Shown here one piece after another: positions 31,985-40,553 of a stretch of DNA of 64,000 nucleotides. The translations under genes were made by a program, and so were the position numbers. Numbering within the stretch: position 1 is the first letter of the stretch; every line of letters starts with the position of its first letter. This DNA is from Castellaniella sp040276065 (GTDB taxonomy: Bacteria > Pseudomonadota > Gammaproteobacteria > Burkholderiales > Burkholderiaceae_B), in contig NZ_JBELOI010000014.1 of assembly GCF_040276065.1 (NCBI RefSeq), positions 1-64,000 on the forward strand, given 5' to 3'. The notes beneath the pieces are model-generated. The model was not told the DNA's origin. It did no database searches and was given only the letters and a program-made list of their open reading frames with translations.

Positions 31985-32845
31985 CTACCGGGTCAGCCAG
32001 CGGGTGCCGAACAGGCCGGCGGGCCGCAGGATCAGCAGCAGGCTCATGAGTACGAAAGCGACCATGATGCGGTAGTGCGCGGGCATGACGAGGGTGGCGG
32101 CCTCGGACAGTACGCCCATCACCAGCGCGCCGGGGATGGCGGCCAGAGGATGGGTCAAGCCGCCCAGGATCGCCGCTGCAAAGGCGGGCAGGGCGTACAG
32201 CCAACCCATCTGCGGGTCGATGGTGGCGTCCAGGCCGATGAGCGTGCCCGACAGTGCGGCGAGCACGCCCGACATCGCCCAGGTCACTGTGACGATCTGT
32301 TGGCGGGACACGCCGCGTGTGGCTGCCAAGGGGGCATTGTCCGCGATGGCGCGCATGGCGCGCCCCAGGCGGCTGCGCCTGAAGATCACCCACACGACCA
32401 GCAGCGCGAGCAGGCACACCACCAGCGCCTGGACCTGCTCGACGTTGATGCGCAGGCCGGCCCACCGCCAGGGGCGCGAGAGGGCGACGTCGTAGCCCAC
32501 GGGGGTGTTGCCCGCGACGAAACGCACGATGTTCTCGAGGATGAACGACACGCCGATGGATGCGACCATCAGGGTGACGGCGGAGCGGTCCCGCAGGGGG
32601 CGGAAGACCAGTAGGTCGATCACCGCGGCGAGCGCGCCGGCCAGTGCTGCGCCCAAAATGCCCGAGACGATCAGCGGCAGCCCCAGGACCACGTTCAGGG
32701 TGTAGACCAAGTAGGCGCCCGCCGTGATCATGGCGCCGATGGCGAAATTGGCGAAGCGCAGGACGCTGAAGGTCAGGGCCACGGCGAGCGCGGGCAGCGC
32801 GACCAGCATGCCGGTGACCAATCCATTGAAGAGTATCTGCATCAT
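31985..32845 (-). CDS. livH: branched-chain amino-acid-type ABC permease LivH
   Basis: 286 residues from the ATG at 32845, where the family start QILFNGLVTGMLVALPALAV lies. Conserved LRFANFAIGAMITAGAYL and loop SRLGRAMRAIADNAPLAATRG. A GTG at 32893 would add 16 non-conserved residues. It forms the channel with LivM. No good Shine-Dalgarno is visible, so translation may depend on the upstream livF. Confidence 0.88.
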   Translation of the reverse strand: MMQILFNGLVTGMLVALPALAVALTFSVLRFANFAIGAMITAGAYLVYTLNVVLGLPLIVSGILGAALAGALAAVIDLLVFRPLRDRSAVTLMVASIGVSFILENIVRFVAGNTPVGYDVALSRPWRWAGLRINVEQVQALVVCLLALLVVWVIFRRSRLGRAMRAIADNAPLAATRGVSRQQIVTVTWAMSGVLAALSGTLIGLDATIDPQMGWLYALPAFAAAILGGLTHPLAAIPGALVMGVLSEAATLVMPAHYRIMVAFVLMSLLLILRPAGLFGTRWLTR

Positions 32846-32852
32846 GTCGGTG

Positions 32853-33608
32853 TCAGGAGGTGGGCTGTGCGGGTGCGCCGCGGCGGTCGGCACTTAGGAA
32901 CAGTTCGGCCAGGGTGTCGTCAGCGGCCAGTTCCGCCGCCGCCGCCGTGCGCCTGACGCGGCCCATGACCAGGACCAGGCCGTGGTCGGCCGCGGCCAGC
33001 CCCAGTTGCACGTTCTGCTCGATCATCAGCAGGGTGAGGCCGGTGCCGCGGATACGGTCGATGATCTCGAACAACAGTGAGGCATTCCGAGGGGACAGGC
33101 CGGCGGAAGGTTCGTCGAGCACCAGCAAGCGCGGCTCGAGCATCATGGCCGAGGCCACGGCCACCATCTGGCGTTGCCCGCCGCTCAGGAGGCCGGCCGG
33201 TGTATTCAAGTGGGGGAGGATCTCGGGAAACAGATCCAGGATTTCGTCAAGCTTGTACGACAAGGGCGCGCCGGTCCGCCGGTCGGGGCGAAACTCCCAG
33301 CCCAGCCGCAGGTTCTCGCGCACGCTCATATTGCGAAATATATTGCTTTCCTGCGGTACGTAGGCCAGGCCGAGCCGGGCGCGCGCGCGCGCGTCCAGGC
33401 GGGTGATGGGTGTGTCCCCGAGCTGGATCGTACCGTCCAGCGCAGGCACCAGGCCGGCGATGGCCTTGAGCAGGGTGGATTTCCCCGAACCGTTGGGTCC
33501 GACGATGGTCAGGGCCGTACCGGCGGGCACATCCAAGTCGACGCCGTGCAGGATATGCTTGCCGCCGTAGCCCGCCTTCAGGCCGCGGACCGCCAGCGCG
33601 GCGCTCAT
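32853..33608 (-). CDS. livF: LIV-type ABC ATPase LivF
   Basis: 251 residues. Walker A GPNGSGKSTLL, signature LSGGQRQMVAVASAM, Walker B RLLVLDEPSAGL; H-loop LMIEQNV. Start overlaps livG by four bases. Confidence 0.92.
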   Translation of the reverse strand: MSAALAVRGLKAGYGGKHILHGVDLDVPAGTALTIVGPNGSGKSTLLKAIAGLVPALDGTIQLGDTPITRLDARARARLGLAYVPQESNIFRNMSVRENLRLGWEFRPDRRTGAPLSYKLDEILDLFPEILPHLNTPAGLLSGGQRQMVAVASAMMLEPRLLVLDEPSAGLSPRNASLLFEIIDRIRGTGLTLLMIEQNVQLGLAAADHGLVLVMGRVRRTAAAAELAADDTLAELFLSADRRGAPAQPTS

Positions 33609-34393
33609 AGGGTCACCCCCAGATAGGCGTCCTGCACGCGCCGGTCGGCTGTGACCTTGGCGAAGGCGCCTTCGGTCAGCACGGCGCCGTCGGCCAGCAC
33701 GTAGATGGTGTCGCAGAGTGCCGCAATCAGATCCATATTGTGTTCGACGATGGCGAATGTCCGGCCTTCGCCGCGCAATTCGCTGATGAATGCGGCAAGC
33801 TCCTCCATCAGCGCCGGGTTGACGCCCGCGGCGGGCTCATCCAGCAGGATGATGGGCGCCTCGAGCATCAGTGCTCGACATAGTTCCAGCAGTTTCTTCT
33901 GTCCGCCCGACAGGCTGCCGGCGGGCGCGTCGGCCAGCCGCAGCAGGCGCGTGCGTTGCAGCAGCGTCAGCGCGTGTTCCAAAGCGGCGCCCTCGGCTGC
34001 GCGGATGGCGCCGCGGTCGGTAAAGATGTGCCACAGCGATTCGCCTGGGTTGTTGGGCGCGGCGAGCAGCAGGTTCTCGAGTACGGTCAGGCTGTCGAGT
34101 TCGCGGGCGAGCTGGAACGTGCGTGCAATGCCGGCGCGTGCGCGCCGGTGCATGGGCAGCCGGGTGATGTCCCGTTCGCCCAGCCGCACGGTGCCCGCAT
34201 CCGGCGCGGTGCTGCCCGCCAGTACGTTGAATAGCGACGATTTGCCGGCCCCGTTGGGGCCGACGATGCCGGTGATCCGTCCGGGCTCGATGTGCAGCGT
34301 AACCCCGCGCAGCACCTGGAAGCCATCGTAGGACAGCGTGATGTCGTGCGCGCTGAGGGCGAGTCCCGTGCGGCCGGCATGGCCGGGGATCAC
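33605..34393 (-). CDS. livG: LIV-type ABC ATPase LivG
   Basis: 262 residues. Walker A GPNGAGKSSLFNVLAG, signature LSGGQKKLLELCRALM, Walker B IILLDEPAAGVNP, H-loop AIVEHNMDL. The start overlaps the livK stop (ATGA). Partner of LivF in driving the importer. Confidence 0.92.
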   Translation of the reverse strand: MIPGHAGRTGLALSAHDITLSYDGFQVLRGVTLHIEPGRITGIVGPNGAGKSSLFNVLAGSTAPDAGTVRLGERDITRLPMHRRARAGIARTFQLARELDSLTVLENLLLAAPNNPGESLWHIFTDRGAIRAAEGAALEHALTLLQRTRLLRLADAPAGSLSGGQKKLLELCRALMLEAPIILLDEPAAGVNPALMEELAAFISELRGEGRTFAIVEHNMDLIAALCDTIYVLADGAVLTEGAFAKVTADRRVQDAYLGVTL

Positions 34394-35631
34394 TGGATCA
34401 GGCCCTTCAACTGATTGGTCCCCTTGGTAATGATGAAATGGCCATAGCTGCGATGCAGTTGATCGCCCGTGGGCACGAACTCGAAGTCCGCCCCCGCGCC
34501 GCTGTAGGCGATGTCCTTGCCCGCGCGCAACGCTTGCAGGCCGGCGACCGGGTTCTCGACGGTCTCGCCCGGGCCGTTGACCACGTCGAGGATGGCTTTG
34601 GTAAATACGGCGGGATCGGCGCTGCCCGATTTTTCGATGGCCAGCGCCATCACGGCGATCTGGTCCCAGACATTGGACGGGAAGATGGCGAGCGTGTTCT
34701 CGGGCGTGCCGGTGTGTTGCGCGAATGTTTTATAGGCGGTGGATTCGGCGGGCGGTATCGACTGGATGTGGTGGATGCCCTCGGAGACCTCGGCGCCCAC
34801 GTTCTTGACGAAGGCGCCCTCGGCGTCGGCCGCCGAGGAGTTCGAATAGATCTTGCTCGTGAAGCCGCCGCGATAGACTTCGCGGGCGATGGCCGAGAGC
34901 TCGGGCAGGTAGCTCGGCAGGAACACAGCGTCCGGGTTCTTGGAGAACACCTTTTCGACTTCGGCCCGGTACGACGATTGGCCCGGGTTGTAATACACGA
35001 CGTCGACGATTTTGCCGCCCTGTTTCTCGAATTCCCGCACGAAGGGATCAACCATGATGGTCCAGGCCGGGGCCTGCTGCGCCAGCACGGACGCGGTGCG
35101 GGCGCCGTCCTGGTAGGCCGCGCGCGCAAACACCTCCCCCCAGTCGCTGCCGCGCGCCTGAAAGCGCCAGACCAGCCCGTGGTTGTCGCCCTGGGTGACC
35201 TCGTCGCCCGTGCCAGTGACCAGAAGGGGGACATTGCGCTCGAGCGTCAGGGGGCGTACGGCCAGCGCCACCGAGCTGCTCCACAACCCGCCGATGGCCA
35301 CGACCTTGTTCACGTCGAGCAGCTTGCGCGCCGAGGCCACGCCGGCCGTGGGGTTGGTCTCGCTGTCGGCCGCCACGATTTCGAGTGTGCGGCCGTTCAG
35401 GACGCCGCCGGCATCGGTGTTGATGAACTCGGCCGCCCGCTTGGCGGCCTCGATCATGCCGGGGCCGTAGGCACCGCCCGCGCCGCTCAGGGGCGCCAGA
35501 ATACCGATGCGGATGGGGTCGCCGTCCTGCGCAAGCGTGCTGGCGGGCAGCGTGTAGGCCGCCAGGCCGACGATGGCCGAAAGGGTGGCGAGGGCGGCGC
35601 CGCGGCGCCCCCGGTTGAGGATGCTGGTCAT
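34390..35631 (-). CDS. LIV-type substrate-binding protein
   Basis: 413 residues. Signal peptide ending near STLAQ; mature part DPIRIGILAPLSGAGGAYG is the start of a type-I periplasmic binding protein. The ligand of this type ranges from amino acids to aromatic acids and amides, so specificity is open. It heads the operon after the small AhpD-like gene. Confidence 0.88.
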   Translation of the reverse strand: MTSILNRGRRGAALATLSAIVGLAAYTLPASTLAQDGDPIRIGILAPLSGAGGAYGPGMIEAAKRAAEFINTDAGGVLNGRTLEIVAADSETNPTAGVASARKLLDVNKVVAIGGLWSSSVALAVRPLTLERNVPLLVTGTGDEVTQGDNHGLVWRFQARGSDWGEVFARAAYQDGARTASVLAQQAPAWTIMVDPFVREFEKQGGKIVDVVYYNPGQSSYRAEVEKVFSKNPDAVFLPSYLPELSAIAREVYRGGFTSKIYSNSSAADAEGAFVKNVGAEVSEGIHHIQSIPPAESTAYKTFAQHTGTPENTLAIFPSNVWDQIAVMALAIEKSGSADPAVFTKAILDVVNGPGETVENPVAGLQALRAGKDIAYSGAGADFEFVPTGDQLHRSYGHFIITKGTNQLKGLIQ

Positions 35632-35679
35632 GTTCCTGGGTACTCTCTGTGAGGTGGAAATGCGTCGGGGTCGCGGCCT

Positions 35680-36225
35680 TTAGAGAGCATGGGCAGTGGT
35701 GCTGCTCTCGCCGATCTGCAAGGCCTGGTTGAAGCGGTTGAAGAAACCGCACAGCGTGATGCGCAGCGTCAGCTCGACGATCTGCGATTCGGTGAACTGC
35801 GCGCGCAGGCGGTCGAACAGGGATTCCGGCAGCCGTTGGGCGGACTGTGTGACGGCGGCGGCGTATTCGACCACGAGCCGGTCGGTGTCGGTCAGGGGCG
35901 CCGTCGTCGTGCCGTCGATCAGCGCTTGCGGATCGTCGATGTCCAGGCCCTGCACCTGCAGGCGCGGCGTGTGGCCCTCGACGCAATAGTGGCAGCGGTT
36001 CAGGTGCGAGGTGACGATGATGGCGAGCTCGATGTGCCGCGGGGAAATGCCCTGGCGCGCCTTTAGCGTCATCAGCATTTCGAATAGATGCTCCGCCGCG
36101 GGCTCGACCTGTGCCAGCACCCGGAACTGCTCCGCAAAGTGGTCGCTGCCCAGTGTGTACTGAGGGAAGAGTGCCTGGAGCGTGGGGCTCAGCGACTCGA
36201 TAGCGGGTTGGGATACACGGGGCAT
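35680..36225 (-). CDS. carboxymuconolactone decarboxylase/AhpD-like protein
   Basis: 181 residues. Helical AhpD fold with redox motif CHYCVEGH (CxxC plus His). May be a peroxidase or an uncharacterised oxidoreductase; decarboxylase function is not implied. Start ATG at 36225 matches MPRVSQPAIESL-type beginnings; longer frames up to 36372 would run through a hairpin and an operator-like site. Probably first gene of the LIV operon (48-base gap to the binding-protein gene). Confidence 0.75.
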   Translation of the reverse strand: MPRVSQPAIESLSPTLQALFPQYTLGSDHFAEQFRVLAQVEPAAEHLFEMLMTLKARQGISPRHIELAIIVTSHLNRCHYCVEGHTPRLQVQGLDIDDPQALIDGTTTAPLTDTDRLVVEYAAAVTQSAQRLPESLFDRLRAQFTESQIVELTLRITLCGFFNRFNQALQIGESSTTAHAL

Positions 36226-36280
36226 GGCGGGCTCGGAGGATGGGTTGCAAGGGCCGGCGCGGCAAACGACCCGGAAATCA

Positions 36281-36302
36281 AAGGGGCCGCGAGCGGCCCC
36301 TT
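36281..36302 (-). terminator. GC-rich hairpin in the leader of the LIV operon (attenuator-like)
   Basis: AAGGGGCCGC and GCGGCCCCTT pair perfectly over 10 bp with a 2-base tip. Read on the minus strand it is followed by TTGATTT, so it resembles a terminator in front of the AhpD-like gene. It could attenuate the operon or stop readthrough. Confidence 0.45.
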
Positions 36303-36361
36303 GAAACACGGGTGCAGTGCCGTCGGCGTCGGCATGAAAGGTCTTCCATTCTATGGAGTCG

Positions 36362-36385
36362 TGGAACGCCATTCCAATAATGGAT
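36362..36385. promoter_or_regulatory. operator-like site, three half-sites (variant)
   Basis: TGGAA-N5-TTCCA-N4-TGGAT. It shares architecture with sites at 39295, 46143 and 60470, with one base less in the second spacer. It lies between the AhpD-LIV operon and the divergent aldo/keto reductase, in an AT-rich window. Confidence 0.5.
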
Positions 36386-36509
36386 ATCTATATTCTTATT
36401 ATCGCGGGTTGTATGGGAATCATATGTCTGTCGATTATGTGTCCCGGGCGGCGCGGCGGCATAATGGCCTCAACGGCGCATTCCCGTCGATTTTCCCCAG
36501 GAGGTCCCC

Positions 36510-37343
36510 ATGTCCACGAGTCCCGTCCCCGTCGTCACCCTGCCCAATGGCGTCCCGATGCCGCAAATCGGCCTGGGCACCTGGCCGATGGACGATGCGC
36601 AGGCCGCCGCCGCGGTCGCCGCGGCGCTTGGCGTCGGCTATCGGCTCATCGACACCGCGGAGAACTACCGTAACGAGCGGGGGGTGGGCGAGGGCATCCG
36701 GAAGTCCGGTGTGGCGCGCGGCGATATCTTCGTCACCACCAAGTTCAATCGCCAATGGCACGGCGCGGACGGCCCGCGCCAAGCCTGCGAGGCCAGCTTG
36801 CGGCGACTAGGCCTGGATTACATCGATTTGCTGCTCATTCATTGGCCCAACCCGGACCAGGACCAATACGTCGACGCATTCCAGGGCATGACCCGCCTGC
36901 TCGAGGGCGGCCTGGTGCGCGCCATCGGCACGTCGAACTTCAAGGTCGCGCACTTGGAGCGCCTGTTCGATGCGGGCTTGGTGCCCCACGTCAACCAGAT
37001 CCAGATGGACCCCTATCACACGCGGGGGGATATCGTGGCGATGCATCGCGCCCGGGGCATCGTGACCGAGGCCTGGAGCCCACTTGGGCGCGCCGGCGGG
37101 ATGATGGACGATCCGGCGATCGTCGCCGCGGCCCGGCGCCACGGCCGCACGCCGGCCCAGGTGGTGCTGCGCTGGCATACGCAGTCCGGGGCCGTGCCCA
37201 TCCCGAAGTCGGCGGACCCGGCACGCCAGGCGCAGAATCTGGACGTGTTCGATTTCACGTTGTCCGCTGAGGAAATGGAGGCGCTCAGTCGCCTGGACCG
37301 GCCGGACCCCGGGATGCTCGACTCGGATGTGTTCGGGCATTGA
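36510..37343 (+). CDS. aldo/keto reductase (2,5-diketogluconate reductase type)
   Basis: 277 residues. Catalytic tetrad: Asp and Tyr in RLIDTAENYRNE, Lys in VTTKFNRQ, His in LLIHWPNP. NADPH-binding end VPIPKSADPARQAQNLDVF. Reduces sugar- or aliphatic aldehydes. AGGAGG lies before the ATG. Confidence 0.92.
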   Translation: MSTSPVPVVTLPNGVPMPQIGLGTWPMDDAQAAAAVAAALGVGYRLIDTAENYRNERGVGEGIRKSGVARGDIFVTTKFNRQWHGADGPRQACEASLRRLGLDYIDLLLIHWPNPDQDQYVDAFQGMTRLLEGGLVRAIGTSNFKVAHLERLFDAGLVPHVNQIQMDPYHTRGDIVAMHRARGIVTEAWSPLGRAGGMMDDPAIVAAARRHGRTPAQVVLRWHTQSGAVPIPKSADPARQAQNLDVFDFTLSAEEMEALSRLDRPDPGMLDSDVFGH

Positions 37344-37442
37344 GCCGAATCCGCCGGCCCGCACGCGGATGGATGCCTGTTGAAAACGGCGGCGTCTCAA
37401 ATACAATGTGTCATCTCGTAAGTCGACGATGAGGCGCCCGCC

Positions 37443-37601
37443 ATGATCATGATGCTGCCTTTCCTGTCCGCTTTACTGTCGGTGTGGTTCGCCATCCGTG
37501 GGCGGCGCGGCGCCTGCATCGGCCTGTGGCTGGCGACCCTGCTGATTTTCACCGCGTGGAGCCGGTACCACATGACCGGCGTTCTCCCCATTTCACTATA
37601 G
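37443..37601 (+). CDS. DUF5993-type small membrane protein
   Basis: 52 residues: start MIMMLPFLSALLSVWFA, then RGRRGACIGLWLATLLIF and the tail WSRYHMTGVLPISL. Two hydrophobic helices separated by a basic RGRR loop. The same type of small protein is often next to dsbB, which starts nine bases downstream here. Function unknown; possible partner of DsbB. GAGG lies eight bases before the ATG. Confidence 0.75.
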   Translation: MIMMLPFLSALLSVWFAIRGRRGACIGLWLATLLIFTAWSRYHMTGVLPISL

Positions 37602-37610
37602 GTGGCCCTC

Positions 37611-38180
37611 ATGGCAGGCGAACTGTTTTCGGATTCGCGACGCATGTCGGGCTGGGTGAACGCCATCGGGCTGGCGGCGGTCTGCGGCGTGCTCCTCATG
37701 GCGTTCGTCTGGCAGGTGGTCTACGACGAATTGCCGTGCCCCTTGTGCTTGCTGCAGCGGGTGGGGTTCGTGATGGTCGGCATCGGCCTGCTGCTCAATG
37801 TGCGCTTCGGCCCATCCCCCCTGCATTACGCGCTGATCCTCTTTTCAGCCCTGGCCGGCGCGTTCGCTGCCGGCCGCCAGGTGCTGCTGCACATCGCGCC
37901 CGACGACGTGGCGGGCTATGGGTCGCCGTTCCTGGGGCTGCACTTCTACACCTGGGCCTTCGTGCTCTTTGTCCTGACGATTCTATGGACGGCGGTGATG
38001 TTGGTGTTCGATCGCACCTGCGCCGACAGCCCCCGGGCCCGCGTGCCCGGAAAGGTCGCCCGGGCGATCATCTGGCTGTTCTTTATCCTGGTCGCGGCCA
38101 ACTTGGTGTCCACGTTGCTGGAATGCGGCGTCGGCGCATGCCCGGACGATCCGGTGTCCTATCTGTGGTGGCCCCGCTGA
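37611..38180 (+). CDS. dsbB: disulfide bond formation protein B
   Basis: 189 residues, four membrane helices. First redox pair in ELPCPLCLLQRVGF; the periplasmic second pair is likely CGVGAC in the C-terminal part, unlike the E. coli loop position. DsbB reoxidises DsbA using quinone. The ATG at 37611 is preferred (AGGTGG upstream). The last helix and C-terminal cysteines differ from classical DsbB, so it may belong to the DsbI-like group. Confidence 0.85.
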   Translation: MAGELFSDSRRMSGWVNAIGLAAVCGVLLMAFVWQVVYDELPCPLCLLQRVGFVMVGIGLLLNVRFGPSPLHYALILFSALAGAFAAGRQVLLHIAPDDVAGYGSPFLGLHFYTWAFVLFVLTILWTAVMLVFDRTCADSPRARVPGKVARAIIWLFFILVAANLVSTLLECGVGACPDDPVSYLWWPR

Positions 38181-38201
38181 GTGAGGGCGAGCGGATTTAG
38201 T

Positions 38202-38228
38202 GTCCTGTACGGATTCACCGAACAGGAC
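38202..38228. terminator. weak hairpin between convergent genes
   Basis: GTCCTGT pairs with ACAGGAC over 7 bp with a 13-base loop, between dsbB and the DUF411 gene; the second arm touches its stop codon. No T run, so termination is uncertain. Confidence 0.35.
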
Positions 38229-38644
38229 TAGTCCCTGGAAAACGGCTTGCCGTCGAAGTCCACGGTGACCAGGTTGCCGTCCAGCGCCCCCATGCCCGGT
38301 GCATTCAGCGGCATGCCCGGCGCCGCCACGCCCTTGACCGAAGAATCGGCAAGCAGCTTGCGCACGACGTTGGCGGGGACATGCCCTTCGATGATCTGGC
38401 CGGTGTCTTGCAGCACCCCGGTGTGGCACGAGGCCAGTGGCATCGGAACCCCCAGTTTTTGCTTGACCGACGCCATGTCTGTCGACGAGATGGCCGTCAC
38501 CTGGAAGCCCGATTCCCGCATGTGCTCGACCCATCCCGAGCAGCATCCGCAGTTGGGGTCCTGGTGGACGACGAGAGCGGGACCCGCGGCCTGCGCGAGG
38601 GGCGATGCGGCTGCGAGCGCGATCGCCGTCAACCATGTTTTCAT
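38228..38644 (-). CDS. DUF411 metal-binding protein, exported
   Basis: 138 residues. Signal peptide (WLTAIALAAASPLAQA). DUF411 motifs HQDPNCGCCSGWVEHM and MPLASCHTGVLQD and EGHVPANVV. Relatives lie in copper resistance loci, so periplasmic copper binding through CGCC is plausible. Coupled by ATGA to the thioesterase upstream. Confidence 0.88.
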   Translation of the reverse strand: MKTWLTAIALAAASPLAQAAGPALVVHQDPNCGCCSGWVEHMRESGFQVTAISSTDMASVKQKLGVPMPLASCHTGVLQDTGQIIEGHVPANVVRKLLADSSVKGVAAPGMPLNAPGMGALDGNLVTVDFDGKPFSRD

Positions 38645-39108
38645 GGGGATATGCTCCGAGGGGAGGGGCGCTCGGCCTTGTCCTGCAGCGCCATGATGGT
38701 CTGCTGCATGATCGCGCAAAGTGTTTCGTGGCCGTCATCGATGGCAAAGACTTCCGCCTGGGTCACGATCAGCGTCTTGCCCGGGCGGACCACCCAGCCA
38801 CGGGCGATCAGCCGCTCGCCGATGGCCGGCGCCACCAGGTTCATCTTGTACTCGACGGTCAACACCGAAGCCCCATCGGGGACTACGGACATCGCCGCGT
38901 AGCCGGCCGCCGAGTCGGCGATCATGCCGATCACGCCGCCGTGCACGAAGCCGTGCTGCTGTTCGATGCCGTCCCAGTGGGGGAGGTGGATTTCCGCGCG
39001 TCCGTGTTCGACGACGGGCAGGCTCGCCCGTATCAGGCGCATCGCGTTCTGCCGTTCGAAGCTGGCGCGCACGCGCTCTATGGATGCGAGGTGGGCGGCG
39101 GAGGGCAT
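38641..39108 (-). CDS. PaaI-type hotdog thioesterase
   Basis: 155 residues from the ATG at 39108. HGGVIGMIADSAAGYAAMS is the PaaI-type catalytic helix; TVEYKMNLVAPAIGE follows. Hydrolyses acyl-CoA esters. It runs into DUF411 by four bases although the functions seem unrelated. Confidence 0.85.
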   Translation of the reverse strand: MPSAAHLASIERVRASFERQNAMRLIRASLPVVEHGRAEIHLPHWDGIEQQHGFVHGGVIGMIADSAAGYAAMSVVPDGASVLTVEYKMNLVAPAIGERLIARGWVVRPGKTLIVTQAEVFAIDDGHETLCAIMQQTIMALQDKAERPSPRSISP

Positions 39109-39294
39109 GGTGTCTCTGGTTCCTGGGTCGTGAGACACGACACTATCACGTTCCAGCCCTTTTGGGCATTTCCGGCTCGCGCCAGTCGCGGCTTTTCGAG
39201 GACGTGGACCGTGCCGGCGCCCGTCGTGCCGGGACGCTCGAATTGCGCATTGACTCCCGGAAAAACCCCTGTTAGGATTCATTCCATTAATAAT

Positions 39295-39319
39295 AAGAAT
39301 GATGTTCTAATAAATGGAA
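39295..39319. promoter_or_regulatory. operator-like site, three half-sites
   Basis: AAGAA-N5-TTCTA-N5-TGGAA in a very AT-rich stretch 46 bases upstream of the enolase-superfamily gene at 39366. A further TTCCA lies at 39282. Matches the sites at 46143 and 60470 in spacing. Confidence 0.6.
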
Positions 39320-39365
39320 CAATAATAAAACTGGCTGTTTATCGAATCGAGGCGAGTGAGACAGG

Positions 39366-40499
39366 ATGATGAGAATCGAGGAGTTGGAGGTGTTCCGTAT
39401 CGGCATGCCACTGAAGGCACCCTTTCGATCGGCGCTCGGCGAAGAGCGCATAGTCGAGACGATATTCCTGCGCCTGCGCTGGGGAGGGGTCGAGGGCTGG
39501 GGTGAGGTGACACCCCAGGCTCGCCCCTCGTATAGCCCGGAATGGGCGGCCGGTGTATTCCGCGTGATCCGGGATTGCCTGGGGCCGCTGCTGGCAGGAC
39601 GCCCGATTGGATCGGGACAGGACATCCAGTCGATGCTGTCTGGCGTCCGGGGCAATTACTTCGCCAAGGCCGCCATCGACATCGCCTGGTGGGATGCCTA
39701 TGCCCGCAGCCGCGGCGAGCCGGCCTGGAAGGTCCTGGGCGGCTCGGAGCCGGAGGCCATGGTCGGCGCGGACATTCCCCTGCAGGCGGATACGGATGCC
39801 CTCGTCGAGGCGGTGGGCCAGGCCGTCGACGAGGGCTACCGACGCCTCAAGCTGAAGGTCACGCGCGAGGCGCCCGAGCGGCAATTGGCCGCAGTGCGTG
39901 CTGCGTTCCCGGACATTGTCATCCATGTGGATTGCAACGGGGCCTTCTCTCTGGACGATTTGCCGCGGATCCGCGCCCTGGACCATTTCGATCTGGCGAT
40001 GTTGGAGCAGCCTCTGGCCTTCGATGATCTGGTGGATCACGCCGCCTTGCAAAAGCATCTGGACGTGGGAATCTGCCTGGACGAGAGCATCACCAGCGCG
40101 GCGCGCGCGCGCAAGGCGATCGAGATCGGCGCGTGTCGCTGGATCAATATCAAGGCGGGCCGGGTCGGCGGCGTCACCGAGGCGCTCGCGATTCATGGGC
40201 TGTGTGAGAAGGCGGGCATGCCCGTCTGGATCGGCAGCATGCTGGAGTCGAACCTCGGCCAGGCGGTTTCCCTGGCCCTGGCCACCTTGCCGAATGTCCA
40301 GTACGGCTCGGATATCTTTCCCCACGGCACCTTTTACGCGACCGATATCTGCGAACCGGAGATGCGCCTGTCAGGGCCTTCCTCGATGCGCGCCGGCGAC
40401 GATCCCGGTTTTGGCTGGCAACCCGATATTTCCATGCTGAGAGCGCATTTGATCGAGCGCGCGAGTGTTTCCATGAAGTCTGAAGGCTGGGCGTCCTGA
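39366..40499 (+). CDS. enolase-superfamily enzyme (MLE/N-acylamino-acid racemase type)
   Basis: 377 residues. Second-sphere KxK motif in RLKLKVTRE, metal ligands Asp in HVDCNGAF, Glu in MLEQPLAF, Asp in CLDESI, Lys in INIKAGRVGG; GSMLESNLGQA fits the OSBS/NSAR/dipeptide-epimerase branch. Racemises, epimerises or cycloisomerises a carboxylate. Heads the dpp-type importer operon 55 bases upstream of it; its substrate is probably the imported compound. Confidence 0.88.
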   Translation: MMRIEELEVFRIGMPLKAPFRSALGEERIVETIFLRLRWGGVEGWGEVTPQARPSYSPEWAAGVFRVIRDCLGPLLAGRPIGSGQDIQSMLSGVRGNYFAKAAIDIAWWDAYARSRGEPAWKVLGGSEPEAMVGADIPLQADTDALVEAVGQAVDEGYRRLKLKVTREAPERQLAAVRAAFPDIVIHVDCNGAFSLDDLPRIRALDHFDLAMLEQPLAFDDLVDHAALQKHLDVGICLDESITSAARARKAIEIGACRWINIKAGRVGGVTEALAIHGLCEKAGMPVWIGSMLESNLGQAVSLALATLPNVQYGSDIFPHGTFYATDICEPEMRLSGPSSMRAGDDPGFGWQPDISMLRAHLIERASVSMKSEGWAS

Positions 40500-40553
40500 G
40501 TGACTGGCCAGCTGTCCCGTAGTTTTCATCCACCAATCACTTGGCGATAAATC

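Noticed and set aside
34438..35652. 404-codon frame antisense to the LIV binding-protein gene
   Set aside because: A Gly/Arg/Asp-rich shadow; the minus-strand gene has a signal peptide and a normal operon position.
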